A DNA stretch of 64,000 bases from Bacillus sp. FJAT-29937 (GTDB lineage: Bacteria; Bacillota; Bacilli; Bacillales; Cytobacillaceae), in the NCBI RefSeq assembly GCF_001509555.1, contig NZ_LMAS01000003.1, positions 577,175-641,174 on the forward strand, in the 5' to 3' direction. Each line of letters begins with the position of its first letter. The stretch's first letter is position 1. Position numbers and translations under genes: made by a program. The notes beneath the pieces were generated by a model, which saw only the letters and a list, made by a program, of their open reading frames with translations, made no database searches and was not told the origin of the DNA. Of this stretch, positions 26,998 to 35,211 are shown piece by piece.

Positions 26998-27178
26998 GCG
27001 GACACCAGAGCCGTTAATTATATGAAATTGGGTTAATTCACAATATATGCGGACATGGTTTCCGTTATTTTGTAAAAAGCGATGATTTCCATGAGTTTTT
27101 TCGTAAATAGCGTACTCGGTGTCCGCCCAGCCCTTGAATAGGGTCATTTAATGAAAATAGCGGATTCAGTGTCCGTAT
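26998..27178. repeat. Intergenic GCGGACAC word repeat, copy B (two words plus two inverted words)
   Basis: Two direct words (GCGGACACCAGAGCCG from 26998 and GCGGACATGGTTTCCG near 27049) are followed by two inverted ones (AATAGCGTACTCGGTGTCCG ending near 27125 and ATAGCGGATTCAGTGTCCG ending near 27175). About 180 bp is thereby arranged as a loose long inverted repeat. It aligns along its length with copy C near 38812. It fills the 300-bp gap between yqkB and the deacetylase gene; no coding frame is convincing. Confidence 0.75.
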
Positions 27179-27230
27179 TAATTTCTCCCTGCCTACTAAC
27201 AATAATAAGAAAAAGGGCGGGGAGTTTCAT

Positions 27231-27965
27231 ATGAAGAAAACTGTCTTATTTTTCATAAGTCTTATTATCTTTTTTCAACCAACACAAGCTTTGGCAGCAC
27301 AAAAAATACCGATTTTAATTTACCATTCCATTGACGAGTACCATGGCCATGGCTCTAAAGAGCTATATGTAACGCCAAAGAATTTTGAGAAGCAAATGAT
27401 GTATTTACGGGATCATGGCTACACATTATTAACGTTTGAACGGTGGCAAGATATTCATAAAGTGAAGAAACCCATTTTCATTACCTTTGACGATGGATAC
27501 AAAAACAACTTAAATGCACTGGCTATTTTTCAAAAGCTAAGAAATGACCAGTTTAAACCAACGGGAACCATTTTTGTTATTTCCGACTTTATTGGCCGCG
27601 CCAATCGATTATCACAATCAGACTTGAAAAGTATGGCTGATACGCAAATGTTTTCAATCCAATCTCATACTTCCACCCATCCTGATTTAACGAAAATCAC
27701 AAATTTTGAATATGAACTGCAAACGTCTAAGGAGAAAATTGAAAAAGTAACAGAAAAACCAGTCATTGCTTTAGCGTATCCGTATGGAGATTTCAATAAC
27801 AAGGTGATAGAGGAAACAAAGAAATACTATTTATTCGGAATTACAACGACTCCCGAATTATTCTCTGAAAAGGGTATAAAAGATGAATTGTATGTTTTAC
27901 CGAGAATTTATATTAAGTATTCAACAAGTCTTGAGGAGTTCGCTAGTATCGTGGATGGAAACTAA
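27231..27965 (+). CDS. Secreted polysaccharide deacetylase (NodB homology)
   Basis: The 244-residue protein has a signal peptide (to about ALAA, residue 23). Its NodB domain contains ILIYHSID, TFDDGYKNN (metal-binding Asp pair), HTSTHPDL (metal-binding His pair) and YPYGDFN. The family removes acetyl groups from amino sugars of chitin, peptidoglycan or related polymers. The short form without extra domains is like B. subtilis YxkH. GGCGGGGAG precedes the ATG and a strong terminator follows, so it is probably transcribed alone. Confidence 0.88.
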   Translation: MKKTVLFFISLIIFFQPTQALAAQKIPILIYHSIDEYHGHGSKELYVTPKNFEKQMMYLRDHGYTLLTFERWQDIHKVKKPIFITFDDGYKNNLNALAIFQKLRNDQFKPTGTIFVISDFIGRANRLSQSDLKSMADTQMFSIQSHTSTHPDLTKITNFEYELQTSKEKIEKVTEKPVIALAYPYGDFNNKVIEETKKYYLFGITTTPELFSEKGIKDELYVLPRIYIKYSTSLEEFASIVDGN

Positions 27966-27966
27966 A

Positions 27967-28022
27967 GGGGCTGTTCAGAAAGTCAAAAACCTGACTTACT
28001 GAACAGCCTCTAGTTATTTTTA
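27967..28022 (+). terminator. Terminator after the deacetylase gene
   Basis: GGGGCTGTTCAGAAAGTCA pairs with TGACTTACTGAACAGCCTC (one mismatch) and a T-rich tail follows. The palindrome also resembles insertion-sequence ends. Confidence 0.75.
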
Positions 28023-28104
28023 CCTAAAAAGGTAAAAGTAAGTATGTTTTATAGTCTTTTCACATTAAATGATAAGGACGCAGAGGAACGGAGGGGAAGA
28101 TAAA

Positions 28105-28617
28105 GTGAAGCTTAAATGGATCGCTTCTCTTTTGTTTGCGGTCCTGCTATTAACAGCTTGTTCAGGTGCAACAATGGATCGGGTCATAGAAAAGGATATC
28201 CCATTTAATGTGAAAGGGGTTGTTCATAAGGAAAAAGTAAAGGATGGAGCCATCTTGCTGTATGTAACGAAACAGAAGAGCAACGGAGAACCGGTTGATG
28301 CCGCAACAGTAGCGTTTTTAAAAGGAAATAATCGGGGTGGATGGGAAAATGCGGGGCATAACCATTGGGAACATGAGGAAAACGGCTGGATGACTGTCTA
28401 TAAGGATGTTTTTTACGAATATGATCATAAGGGGAATATGGAAAACCGCCTTCCTGTTATTTATGGAAAGATTGAACATGAGGATATTCAATCCGTGTTC
28501 GTATTCGGGGAAAATGGACAGCTTGAAAATGCTCCTATCTTTGAAAAAGAAGGAGAAAGATACTATATAAAATTGGGAGATTATGAGACGGCGAGAGGAA
28601 TACTGAAAACAAGGTAA
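28105..28617 (+). CDS. Predicted lipoprotein of unknown function
   Basis: The 170-residue product starts at GTG with GGAGGGG seven bases upstream. It has a lipobox LLLTAC with the modified cysteine near residue 19. The mature domain is soluble, with a repeated aromatic stretch (GGWENAGHNHWEHEENGW) in its middle. I recognise no family. It should be membrane-anchored outside the cell. It is convergent with yqkD and shares a bidirectional terminator with it. Confidence 0.75.
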   Translation: MKLKWIASLLFAVLLLTACSGATMDRVIEKDIPFNVKGVVHKEKVKDGAILLYVTKQKSNGEPVDAATVAFLKGNNRGGWENAGHNHWEHEENGWMTVYKDVFYEYDHKGNMENRLPVIYGKIEHEDIQSVFVFGENGQLENAPIFEKEGERYYIKLGDYETARGILKTR

Positions 28618-28624
28618 TGCCCGA

Positions 28625-28660
28625 ATAAAAAAGGCCTAAGGAAATCAGGCCTTCTTTGTA
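28625..28660. terminator. Bidirectional terminator between lipoprotein gene and yqkD
   Basis: AAGGCCT and AGGCCTT form the stem, with A- and T-runs on either side. It overlaps the last codons of yqkD. Confidence 0.75.
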
Positions 28661-29577
28661 TAAACAAAGTCATTTAAAAACTCGTCAATGGCTTTTTCGT
28701 AGTCCTCCCGATTTTCATTTAATGACTGAGCATGAATGCCATTGGGAGCCATGTAAAGCTTTTTGGGCCCCTTTTTCCGTTCATATAAATCATTGGTCAT
28801 ATAAGGCAGAATATAGTCATCTTTTTCGCTGTGAATGAATAATACGGGCTTTTGAATGTTGTCAATCACTGAAATGGGAGATACCTGTTTAATGGAATAT
28901 TTTTGCCGCAATCGCAAAAACAGATCGGCAATGGGCAGGATGGATGAGGCAGGCAGTTTCATGTCTGATTTTAATCGGTGTGCGAGAAGTTCTTTAAAAT
29001 CGGAAAATGGGCAGTCAGCAATATAAAAATCCGCTCCATCCTCTAGACTGCCTGCATATAACAGCATCGTTGCCGCACCCATCGATTCCCCGTGAATACC
29101 GAGTAAAATATCAGATCCTTTTTCTTCACGGAGCCAATCAACAATCGCTTTTAAATCAAATTTTTCATAATGCCCGAAGCTAGTCGTTTTTCCACCAGAC
29201 TCTCCATGCCTGCGATGATCGTAAATAACCGTATTAAATCCGCGCTCCAAAAAAAGATTCATATATTTAATGGAGTTCATCTTATTTTCTGTTACTCCGT
29301 GTGCAATGATGACGAAGCGATTGTTTGGAAAAGGTTCTGCGATCACGGTTTTAAGAGGATAGCCAAATGGAGAAGGGATGAGCACTTCCGTTTTTGGCAG
29401 GCTTTCATATTCGATTGGATTGAGACGCCCGGCTTCTTTTTCCCGGTCAATAATAAATTGATCTTCCTTTTTCTTCATGTACATAAGCCGATTGGTAAAA
29501 TAAATCCCAATAGATGATAAAAAGAGAATGAAGGATAGAAAGTAACGGATATAACGAAGAAGTCTTTTCAATTTCAT
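28645..29577 (-). CDS. yqkD: Alpha/beta hydrolase YqkD
   Basis: The 310-residue protein has an N-terminal membrane anchor (about 8-28) and an alpha/beta-hydrolase domain. It shows VIIAHGVTENK (oxyanion loop), the nucleophile elbow GESMGA, an acid in SEKDDYILP and the final His in PNGIHAQS. Substrate unknown; esterase or peptidase activity is likely. The AGGAGG site touches the ATG, so translation may instead begin at the in-frame TTG two codons later, at an ideal 6-base spacing. It matches B. subtilis YqkD in length and map position. Confidence 0.85.
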   Translation of the reverse strand: MKLKRLLRYIRYFLSFILFLSSIGIYFTNRLMYMKKKEDQFIIDREKEAGRLNPIEYESLPKTEVLIPSPFGYPLKTVIAEPFPNNRFVIIAHGVTENKMNSIKYMNLFLERGFNTVIYDHRRHGESGGKTTSFGHYEKFDLKAIVDWLREEKGSDILLGIHGESMGAATMLLYAGSLEDGADFYIADCPFSDFKELLAHRLKSDMKLPASSILPIADLFLRLRQKYSIKQVSPISVIDNIQKPVLFIHSEKDDYILPYMTNDLYERKKGPKKLYMAPNGIHAQSLNENREDYEKAIDEFLNDFVYTKKA

Positions 29578-29647
29578 CCTCCTCTCAGTCTTTTTCTTTA
29601 TTTTACCATTTAAATGGAGTTTAAAACATTGATTGTTATTTTAAATG

Positions 29648-29673
29648 TAAAAAACCGCCCAAGGAGCGGCGGC
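29648..29673 (-). terminator. Terminator of the small minus-strand gene
   Basis: On the minus strand CCGCC and GGCGG pair around GCTCCTTG and are followed by six T residues. Confidence 0.7.
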
Positions 29674-29805
29674 TTATTGTTCAGAATTCTGGCGTTTTGT
29701 AGGATGGGTCGCTTTTTCTAATTCCTCTGCTGCAATTGTAGGGTTAACTGTATCACTGTTTGGCTTTCCTTTTTGACTATGGCCCTTGTCACGCTTTTGA
29801 CTCAT
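29674..29805 (-). CDS. Small hydrophilic protein, 43 residues
   Basis: An ATG preceded by AGGGGGAT opens a 43-codon frame that ends just before a terminator. The peptide is very hydrophilic (MSQKRDKGHSQKGKPNSD, then AAEELEKATHP), with no signal or membrane segment. Its composition resembles minor small acid-soluble or other spore-associated peptides of Bacillus, but I cannot name a family. It lies in the gap between yqkD and the thiolase gene. Confidence 0.55.
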   Translation of the reverse strand: MSQKRDKGHSQKGKPNSDTVNPTIAAEELEKATHPTKRQNSEQ

Positions 29806-29962
29806 TTCTTCATCCCCCTTCTATGTATTGTTAAGTACACCTAATAAGATGGATAAAGAAGGGCTGGTTTATTCATTAGATAATTTAGGGGAGAAAATTA
29901 GAGGATTTTGGCACTATTTAATAGAAGTATAACTCATAAGATGAACAGGAAGGATGAGTAGG

Positions 29963-31150
29963 ATGTCAAAAACAGAAGTAGTCATTGTCAGCGCAGTTCG
30001 CACAGCAATAGGGAGCTTTAATGGCAGTTTAAAGGACGTATCCGCTCCTGAATTAGGTGCAATTGCGATTAAAGGAGCACTTGAAAAGGCGGGAATTAAG
30101 CCTGAGCAGGTGGATGAGGTAATTCTTGGAAACGTATTGCAGGCAGGTCTTGGACAGAACCCTGCAAGGCAAGCGGCACTTAAAGCGGGGCTTCCTGAAA
30201 GCGTTTCCGCGATGACCATAAATAAAGTATGCGGATCTGGACTAAAGGCTGTTCATCTGGCAACACAGGCGATTTTGGCAGGAGATGCTGACATTGTGAT
30301 TGCTGGTGGAATAGAGAACATGAGCCAGGCGCCTTACATATTAAAAAATGCACGAAATGGGTTTAAAATGGGCAATCAGCAGCTATTAGATACGATGGTT
30401 TCTGACGGACTGACATGTGCTTTTAATAATTATCATATGGGAATCACTGCGGAAAACCTTTGTGATCAATATGAGCTTAGCAGGGAAGAGCAAGATGAGT
30501 TTGCTGCAGCAAGCCAACTAAAGGCGGTAACGGCTATTGAAGAAGGCAAGTTTAAGGACGAAATCGTTCCTGTTGAGATTCCGCAAAGAAAGGGAGATCC
30601 GATTGTATTTGATACGGATGAATACCCGAAAAAAGGAACAACTGCTGAAAAATTAGCGGGACTAAGACCGGCATTTAAAAAAGACGGCAGTGTCACAGCA
30701 GGAAATGCTTCGGGCATTAATGACGGTGCTGCGGTTCTAATCGTTATGAGCAGGGAAAAGGCTGATGAGCTAGGGATCAAGCCACTTGTTGCAATTAAAG
30801 GGAATGCAAGTGCAGGGGTGGACCCAAGTATTATGGGCATAGGGCCAGTAAAGGCGGTAAAAAAGGCACTTGAAAAAGCATCTGTTTCAATGGAGGAATT
30901 AGATTTAATTGAAGCAAATGAGGCGTTTGCAGCACAATCACTTGCTGTAGGCAGAGAGCTTCAATTTAATAAAGAGATTCTGAATGTAAATGGAGGAGCC
31001 ATTGCATTAGGGCATCCAATAGGTGCAAGCGGTGCCAGAATTCTAGTGACATTAATTCATGAGATGAAAAAGCGTCAGGCGAAAAAAGGACTTGCCACAT
31101 TATGTATCGGCGGGGGACAGGGTGTTGCTACCGTAGTAGAACTAGTTTAA
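29963..31150 (+). CDS. Acetyl-CoA acetyltransferase (thiolase)
   Basis: The 395-residue thiolase has Cys90 in [14 protein letters not shown] (acyl-enzyme nucleophile), [18 protein letters not shown] (His) and the second cysteine in LCIGGGQG. It interconverts two acetyl-CoA and acetoacetyl-CoA. It is the first of a three-gene run with the two CoA-transferase subunits, which together can use or make acetoacetate. The second of two nearby ATGs was chosen because AGGAAGG is 9 bases upstream. This module interrupts the yqkD-yqkE order known from B. subtilis. Confidence 0.93.
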   Translation: MSKTEVVIVSAVRTAIGSFNGSLKDVSAPELGAIAIKGALEKAGIKPEQVDEVILGNVLQAGLGQNPARQAALKAGLPESVSAMTINKVCGSGLKAVHLATQAILAGDADIVIAGGIENMSQAPYILKNARNGFKMGNQQLLDTMVSDGLTCAFNNYHMGITAENLCDQYELSREEQDEFAAASQLKAVTAIEEGKFKDEIVPVEIPQRKGDPIVFDTDEYPKKGTTAEKLAGLRPAFKKDGSVTAGNASGINDGAAVLIVMSREKADELGIKPLVAIKGNASAGVDPSIMGIGPVKAVKKALEKASVSMEELDLIEANEAFAAQSLAVGRELQFNKEILNVNGGAIALGHPIGASGARILVTLIHEMKKRQAKKGLATLCIGGGQGVATVVELV

Positions 31151-31196
31151 TGGTAAAGCCTAAATTATACGTTCTCGAATGAGAGGAGAGAATGAC

Positions 31197-31886
31197 ATGA
31201 AAACAATTTGTACTTCCTTTAACGAAGCAGTGAAGGATATTCATGATGGCGCTGTTTTAATGGTTGGCGGCTTTGGACTTTGTGGAATCCCGGAAAATTT
31301 GATTCTAGCACTAGTTGAGAAGGGTGTTAAAGATTTAACGGTTATTTCGAATAACTGTGGGGTGGATGAATGGGGTCTTGGGCTTCTATTAAAAAATAAA
31401 CAGATTAAGAAAATGATAGGCTCCTATGTGGGGGAAAATAAAGAGTTTGAAAGACAGGTGCTTTCCGGTGAAATTGAAGTAGAACTTCTGCCTCAAGGGA
31501 CGCTGGCAGAAAAAATTCGTGCTGGCGGTGCTGGGATCCCGGCTTTTTATACGCCTGCAGGAGTAGGTACCCCAATTGCTGAGGGGAAGGAAACAAAGAT
31601 TTTTAACGGAAAAGAATATTTGCTTGAAGAAGCACTAGTCGCGGACTTCAGTTTAGTAAGGGCTTGGAAAGCTGATAAAATGGGCAATCTTGTTTATCAC
31701 AAAACGGCGAGAAACTTTAACCCGATGATTGCCGCTGCAGGAAAAGTAACGATAGCTGAAGTGGAAAATCTGTATGAAATCGGTGAGCTAGATCCGAATC
31801 ATATTCATACTCCTAGCATTTATGTGCAAATGCTCATTGAAGGGATTCAGGAAAAACGCATTGAAAGACTGACGTTAGCGAAATAA
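31197..31886 (+). CDS. scoA: 3-oxoacid CoA-transferase subunit A
   Basis: The 229-residue protein has the CoA-binding glycine motif [14 protein letters not shown] and [14 protein letters not shown], typical of the A subunit of succinyl-CoA:3-ketoacid or acetate CoA-transferases (ScoA/AtoD). With subunit B it moves CoA between succinate or acetate and acetoacetate. The start is the ATG after GAGAGGAGAG. It lies 46 bp after the thiolase gene and 22 bp before subunit B, so the three form one operon. Confidence 0.92.
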   Translation: MKTICTSFNEAVKDIHDGAVLMVGGFGLCGIPENLILALVEKGVKDLTVISNNCGVDEWGLGLLLKNKQIKKMIGSYVGENKEFERQVLSGEIEVELLPQGTLAEKIRAGGAGIPAFYTPAGVGTPIAEGKETKIFNGKEYLLEEALVADFSLVRAWKADKMGNLVYHKTARNFNPMIAAAGKVTIAEVENLYEIGELDPNHIHTPSIYVQMLIEGIQEKRIERLTLAK

Positions 31887-31908
31887 TTTACGGGAAGGAG
31901 AAGTTGCC

Positions 31909-32577
31909 ATGAGTAACGATAAAGCAGGAGTTCGTGAAAAAATTGCCCGAAGAGCCGAAAAGGAAATTGAAAATGGCTTTTATGTGAATCTAGGTATTGG
32001 AATGCCAACGCTCGTTGCTAACTATATTTCAAGTAATAAGCAAGTCGTGCTTCAATCTGAGAATGGTCTGCTTGGCATAGGCCCTTACCCTTCTAAAGAG
32101 GAAGTGGACCCAGATTTAATAAATGCTGGCAAAGAAACAGTGACAGCTATTCCAGGTGCTGCTTATTTTGACAGTGCTGAATCCTTTGCCATGATCCGTG
32201 GAGGGCATGTCAATATTGCGATTCTCGGAGGAATGGAGGTCTCTGCAAACGGGGATCTCGCAAACTGGATGATTCCAGGCAAGATGATTAAAGGAATGGG
32301 CGGTGCGATGGATCTCGTTCACGGCGCGGGAAAAATTATCGTCATCATGGACCATACGAATAAAAACGGGGAGTCGAAAATCCTAAAACGATGCACACTC
32401 CCATTAACAGGCAAGGCAGTTGTCAATCGGATTATTACGGAGAGAGCGGTCATTGATGTAACGGACTCAGGACTTAAGCTTGTGGAAGTGGCTAAGGGCT
32501 ACACTGTTGAGGAGGTTGTCCAATCAACTGAGGCTTCTTTACAGGTAGACGATCATGTTCTAACAGACGCTTATTAA
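31909..32577 (+). CDS. scoB: 3-oxoacid CoA-transferase subunit B
   Basis: The 222-residue protein has the catalytic Glu51 in [13 protein letters not shown], which forms the enzyme-CoA thioester. NLGIGMPT and [14 protein letters not shown] are further B-subunit signatures. With subunit A it completes a heteromeric CoA-transferase that activates or releases acetoacetate. AAGGAG precedes the ATG. The neighbouring thiolase would split acetoacetyl-CoA to acetyl-CoA. Whether succinyl-CoA or acetyl-CoA is the donor cannot be read from sequence. Confidence 0.93.
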   Translation: MSNDKAGVREKIARRAEKEIENGFYVNLGIGMPTLVANYISSNKQVVLQSENGLLGIGPYPSKEEVDPDLINAGKETVTAIPGAAYFDSAESFAMIRGGHVNIAILGGMEVSANGDLANWMIPGKMIKGMGGAMDLVHGAGKIIVIMDHTNKNGESKILKRCTLPLTGKAVVNRIITERAVIDVTDSGLKLVEVAKGYTVEEVVQSTEASLQVDDHVLTDAY

Positions 32578-32633
32578 ATTTTAGGGGCACAGTTATCAAT
32601 GGCTGTGCTTTTCCTAATTAAAGGAGAGATACG

Positions 32634-33005
32634 ATGACATTCGGATTTAAAGGAATTGATCATATTCAATTAGCGGCACCAAAAGGCTGTGAGGAGCAGG
32701 CAAGATTATTTTTCGGAGAAATCCTCGGTCTAGAAGAAATACCGAAGCCAGAAAATCTCCAAAAGCGGGGAGGATGCTGGTTTTTATGTGGAAATCAGGA
32801 AATACATATAGGGGTGCAAGAAGACTTTCTTCCAGCAAAAAAAGCGCACCCTGGCTTAGTTGTAGAGAACTTAGAGGACCTGCGAAGTACATTAGAAATG
32901 AAAGGATGCAAAATTAAAGAGGAGCCGCCAATCGAAGGAAGAAATCGCTTTTTTGTCGATGATCCATTCGGCAATAGAATTGAATTTCTAGAGTTTGTAA
33001 AATAA
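32634..33005 (+). CDS. VOC (glyoxalase/dioxygenase) fold protein
   Basis: The 123-residue protein carries two beta-alpha-beta-beta-beta halves. Putative metal positions are His in GIDHIQLA, His in IHIGV and Glu in RIEFLEF. The ending DDPFGNRIEFLE is a strong mark of the vicinal oxygen chelate superfamily. The activity could be glyoxalase, antibiotic-resistance or epimerase type; nothing here decides. AAAGGAG precedes the ATG. It lies 56 bp after the CoA-transferase operon. Confidence 0.85.
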   Translation: MTFGFKGIDHIQLAAPKGCEEQARLFFGEILGLEEIPKPENLQKRGGCWFLCGNQEIHIGVQEDFLPAKKAHPGLVVENLEDLRSTLEMKGCKIKEEPPIEGRNRFFVDDPFGNRIEFLEFVK

Positions 33006-33054
33006 GTAAGTATGATATAATTGGTGACAAAATTAATTTTATGAGGGGATTTCG

Positions 33055-33300
33055 ATGAAAAAGAAAAAGCAGCACTCCCAGCCTAAAAAGGATGATAAAC
33101 CAATTACACTTGGAGATATGCTAAACCAAGAATTAATGGCAAAATTAAAAGACACGAAGCAGGAATTAAAAGCAGCAGAAGATAAGCAAAAAGAAGAGGA
33201 AGAGCAAAGAAAGAAAGAAGAAAGAAGATTACGGGAAAAAAACAAAAGCTTTGAAGAATTGCTTGGTGAAAGCAATCTTAATTGGAAGGAATATAAATAG
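33055..33300 (+). CDS. yqkE: YqkE family protein
   Basis: The 81-residue, extremely charged protein has a long Lys/Glu/Gln/Arg helix (about 30-68) predicted to form a coiled coil. A short conserved end with SFEELLGESNLNW follows. The start MKKKKQHSQPKKDDKPITLG, the length and the position beside yqkF match B. subtilis YqkE. Function unknown. GAGGGG precedes the ATG and a bidirectional terminator follows. Confidence 0.85.
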   Translation: MKKKKQHSQPKKDDKPITLGDMLNQELMAKLKDTKQELKAAEDKQKEEEEQRKKEERRLREKNKSFEELLGESNLNWKEYK

Positions 33301-33305
33301 GGTCT

Positions 33306-33338
33306 AAAAAAATCGCTTAAATTCAAGCGATTTTTTTA
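33306..33338. terminator. Bidirectional terminator between yqkE and yqkF
   Basis: AAAAAAATCGCTT pairs with AAGCGATTTTTTT across a 5-base loop. Confidence 0.85.
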
Positions 33339-33345
33339 ATGCTTA

Positions 33346-34257
33346 TTATCTATGCTGTTCATACAAACTCATTTTTGTGATTGATTTTATAATGGAGAGC
33401 TCATCTTCTGATAATGGATTTGCCATAATGGCTTTTACGTTCTCCTTAATTTGTTGAACACTGCTTGCTCCCGCGATAACGGACGAAACAGCAGAATCAG
33501 CTAAATTATATTGCAAGGCAATTTCTGTCATGGAACGGGTATGAGAAAGTTTTTCCCGCAAGAGCGGAATCGTTTCCTGTAATTCTTCCAGCTGAAAGTC
33601 TAAATAGCCTTTTTCCGATGCTTTTTCTAACATTTTATCGCTTAAGATCCCCTTTGCAAGAGGTCCGCGCGTAACAGCTCCAATTCCATTTTTCTCAAGA
33701 AGCGGCAGCACTTCCTCTTCTGGCCGGCGATCTAGAATACTGTATTGAATCATGACTGAAACAAGATTCGATTTATTTACATATTCACGAATGACATTAG
33801 GCCGAATAGAGGATATTCCATAAAAGCGAATGAAACCTTCTTTTTTTAACTCTTCGAATGCTTCAATCGTTTCATCGATTGGATCCTCGATCGTCCCGCC
33901 ATGAAGCTGGTATAAGTCAATATAATCCGTACCTAGTCTGCTTAAGCTTGCTTTGACAGCTTCCTTTATATACTTTTTAGAAGGGTCCCAGCTCCAGCTA
34001 TCTTTGTTATCATTCCAGCGGTTTCCAGCCTTCGTAGCAATAATGACCTTATCCCTGACATGGCGGAGAGCCTGCCCAACAATTTGTTCGTTTGTTCCGA
34101 AATCATATAAGTCAGCTGTATCAAAGTAGTTAATCCCTGCTTCTAATGCAGCTTCGATGATTTCTTCCGCTTTTTTTGCATCCGTGCCGAGAGACATACA
34201 CCCGAGTCCGAGCTCACTTACATATAAATCCGACTTGCCCAACTGTCTTTTTTTCAT
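33346..34257 (-). CDS. yqkF: Aldo/keto reductase YqkF
   Basis: The 303-residue AKR has the TIM-barrel signature: Asp and Tyr in FDTADLYDFG, Lys in VIIATKAG and His in YQLHGG, which form the catalytic tetrad. The NADPH-binding C-terminal part reads VIAGASSVQQI. It reduces carbonyls; the physiological substrate is unknown. GAGG lies 8-10 bases before the ATG. It is convergent with yqkE as in B. subtilis, and mciZ lies directly upstream on the same strand. Confidence 0.9.
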   Translation of the reverse strand: MKKRQLGKSDLYVSELGLGCMSLGTDAKKAEEIIEAALEAGINYFDTADLYDFGTNEQIVGQALRHVRDKVIIATKAGNRWNDNKDSWSWDPSKKYIKEAVKASLSRLGTDYIDLYQLHGGTIEDPIDETIEAFEELKKEGFIRFYGISSIRPNVIREYVNKSNLVSVMIQYSILDRRPEEEVLPLLEKNGIGAVTRGPLAKGILSDKMLEKASEKGYLDFQLEELQETIPLLREKLSHTRSMTEIALQYNLADSAVSSVIAGASSVQQIKENVKAIMANPLSEDELSIIKSITKMSLYEQHR

Positions 34258-34360
34258 AAAAACAACCTCGATTTCACCTTTTCTTTTTATTTTAACGAAA
34301 GAAAAGGGTGGATCACAAATAAAGTGGACTTTTTTTGTAATAATAAGTTAAATCCGGACT

Positions 34361-34441
34361 TCGTAAATAAATCTGTTGCTTGCACAAATAAACTGTCACT
34401 TTCGCAATTAAATCTTCAACTATCGCAAATAAATCTCAGCT
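34361..34441. repeat. Tandem CGCAAATAAATCT word repeat
   Basis: Four consecutive words of about 20-21 bp share the core (C/G)(G/C)(T/C)AAATAAA(T)CT followed by variable T/C-rich bases, with cores at 34365, 34386, 34406 and 34427. Looser relatives precede them near 34315 (CACAAATAAAGTGGAC) and 34347. All words point the same way. The array fills the gap between yqkF and mciZ. No coding or RNA function is apparent. Confidence 0.65.
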
Positions 34442-34445
34442 ACCT

Positions 34446-34580
34446 TTATGAAGAGGTCTTTTTCAGTTCAACCCAGTCTTTTATCAAGCGATAGTCCTTG
34501 CTGTAAACCTTTAGCTTCTCCCTAATTTCCCATGCTTTTCCGACTAAGATGACACCCTTCTCGTGAACATATATTTTCAT
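34446..34580 (-). CDS. mciZ: MciZ, mother-cell inhibitor of FtsZ
   Basis: This 44-residue frame encodes KGVILVGKAWEIREKLK followed by an aromatic stretch and IKDWVE. It closely parallels B. subtilis MciZ (about 40 residues), which binds the C-terminal face of FtsZ and blocks Z-ring assembly in the mother cell during sporulation. The map position, between yqkF and nudF, is the same. GGGGGAAT precedes the ATG. A sigma-E-like promoter upstream fits mother-cell expression. It is easily missed because of its size. Confidence 0.88.
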   Translation of the reverse strand: MKIYVHEKGVILVGKAWEIREKLKVYSKDYRLIKDWVELKKTSS

Positions 34581-34609
34581 GTCATATTCCCCCAATTAAA
34601 GTATGATAA

Positions 34610-34639
34610 TATGTATGAGTACACTTAATCGGAATAGAA
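34610..34639 (-). promoter_or_regulatory. Candidate sigma-E promoter of mciZ
   Basis: On the minus strand TTCTATT (34633-34639) and CATACATA (34610-34617) lie 15 bp apart. The -10 matches the sigma-E consensus CATACANT at seven of eight bases; the -35 is weaker. B. subtilis mciZ is sigma-E dependent. Confidence 0.55.
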
Positions 34640-34656
34640 CAGGAGTGGCTGGAATG

Positions 34657-35211
34657 ATGAGTCGCCTAGAAGAAAAAACAACCAATATTGAAAAAATATT
34701 TACTGGAAAAGTGATTAGTCTGCAAGTAGAGGATGTCGAGCTGCCAAACGGAAATATGTCCAAGCGAGAAGTCATTAAGCATCCTGGGGCAGTAGCGGTG
34801 CTTGCATTAACAGATGATGAAAAAATTGTCATGGTGGAGCAATATCGAAAAGCATTGGAAAAGATAATTGTTGAAATTCCTGCTGGAAAACTTGAAGCAG
34901 GAGAGGATCCAGAAGTTTGTGCAAAAAGAGAGCTTGAAGAAGAAACTGGTTATGACTGCAAAGAAATGGAATGGCTCATTTCCTTCTATACTTCTCCTGG
35001 ATTTGCCGATGAAATCATTCATTTATACATTGCAAAAGGCTTGGAAAAGAAGGAAAATGCAGCATCACCAGATGAGGATGAGTTCGTGAATTTGCTTGAG
35101 GTGACACTTGAAGAGGCTGAACAGCTTTTGAAAGAACAGAAAATATATGATGCCAAAACTGCATATGCTATTCAATATTTGCAACTTCAAAAGGTGTTGA
35201 AAAGTAAATGA
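34657..35211 (+). CDS. nudF: ADP-ribose pyrophosphatase (Nudix)
   Basis: The 184-residue Nudix hydrolase has the box GKLEAGEDPEVCAKRELEEE plus TGY (near residues 86-108). The upstream phrase VELPNG and downstream YTSPGFADE are typical of ADP-ribose pyrophosphatases. It hydrolyses ADP-ribose to AMP and ribose-5-phosphate. Two adjacent ATGs compete; the second, 8 bases after AGGAGTGG, was chosen. Its stop overlaps the next start by four bases (ATGA), so translation is coupled to the EndoQ-like gene. Confidence 0.93.
   Translation: MSRLEEKTTNIEKIFTGKVISLQVEDVELPNGNMSKREVIKHPGAVAVLALTDDEKIVMVEQYRKALEKIIVEIPAGKLEAGEDPEVCAKRELEEETGYDCKEMEWLISFYTSPGFADEIIHLYIAKGLEKKENAASPDEDEFVNLLEVTLEEAEQLLKEQKIYDAKTAYAIQYLQLQKVLKSK

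Noticed and set aside
26998..27178. Insertion sequence or MITE
   Set aside because: No target-site duplication, no defined ends and no transposase; copies share only words, not full length.
29880..29962. Sigma-54 promoter before the thiolase operon
   Set aside because: TTGGCAC is present but the required TTGC element at -12 is missing.
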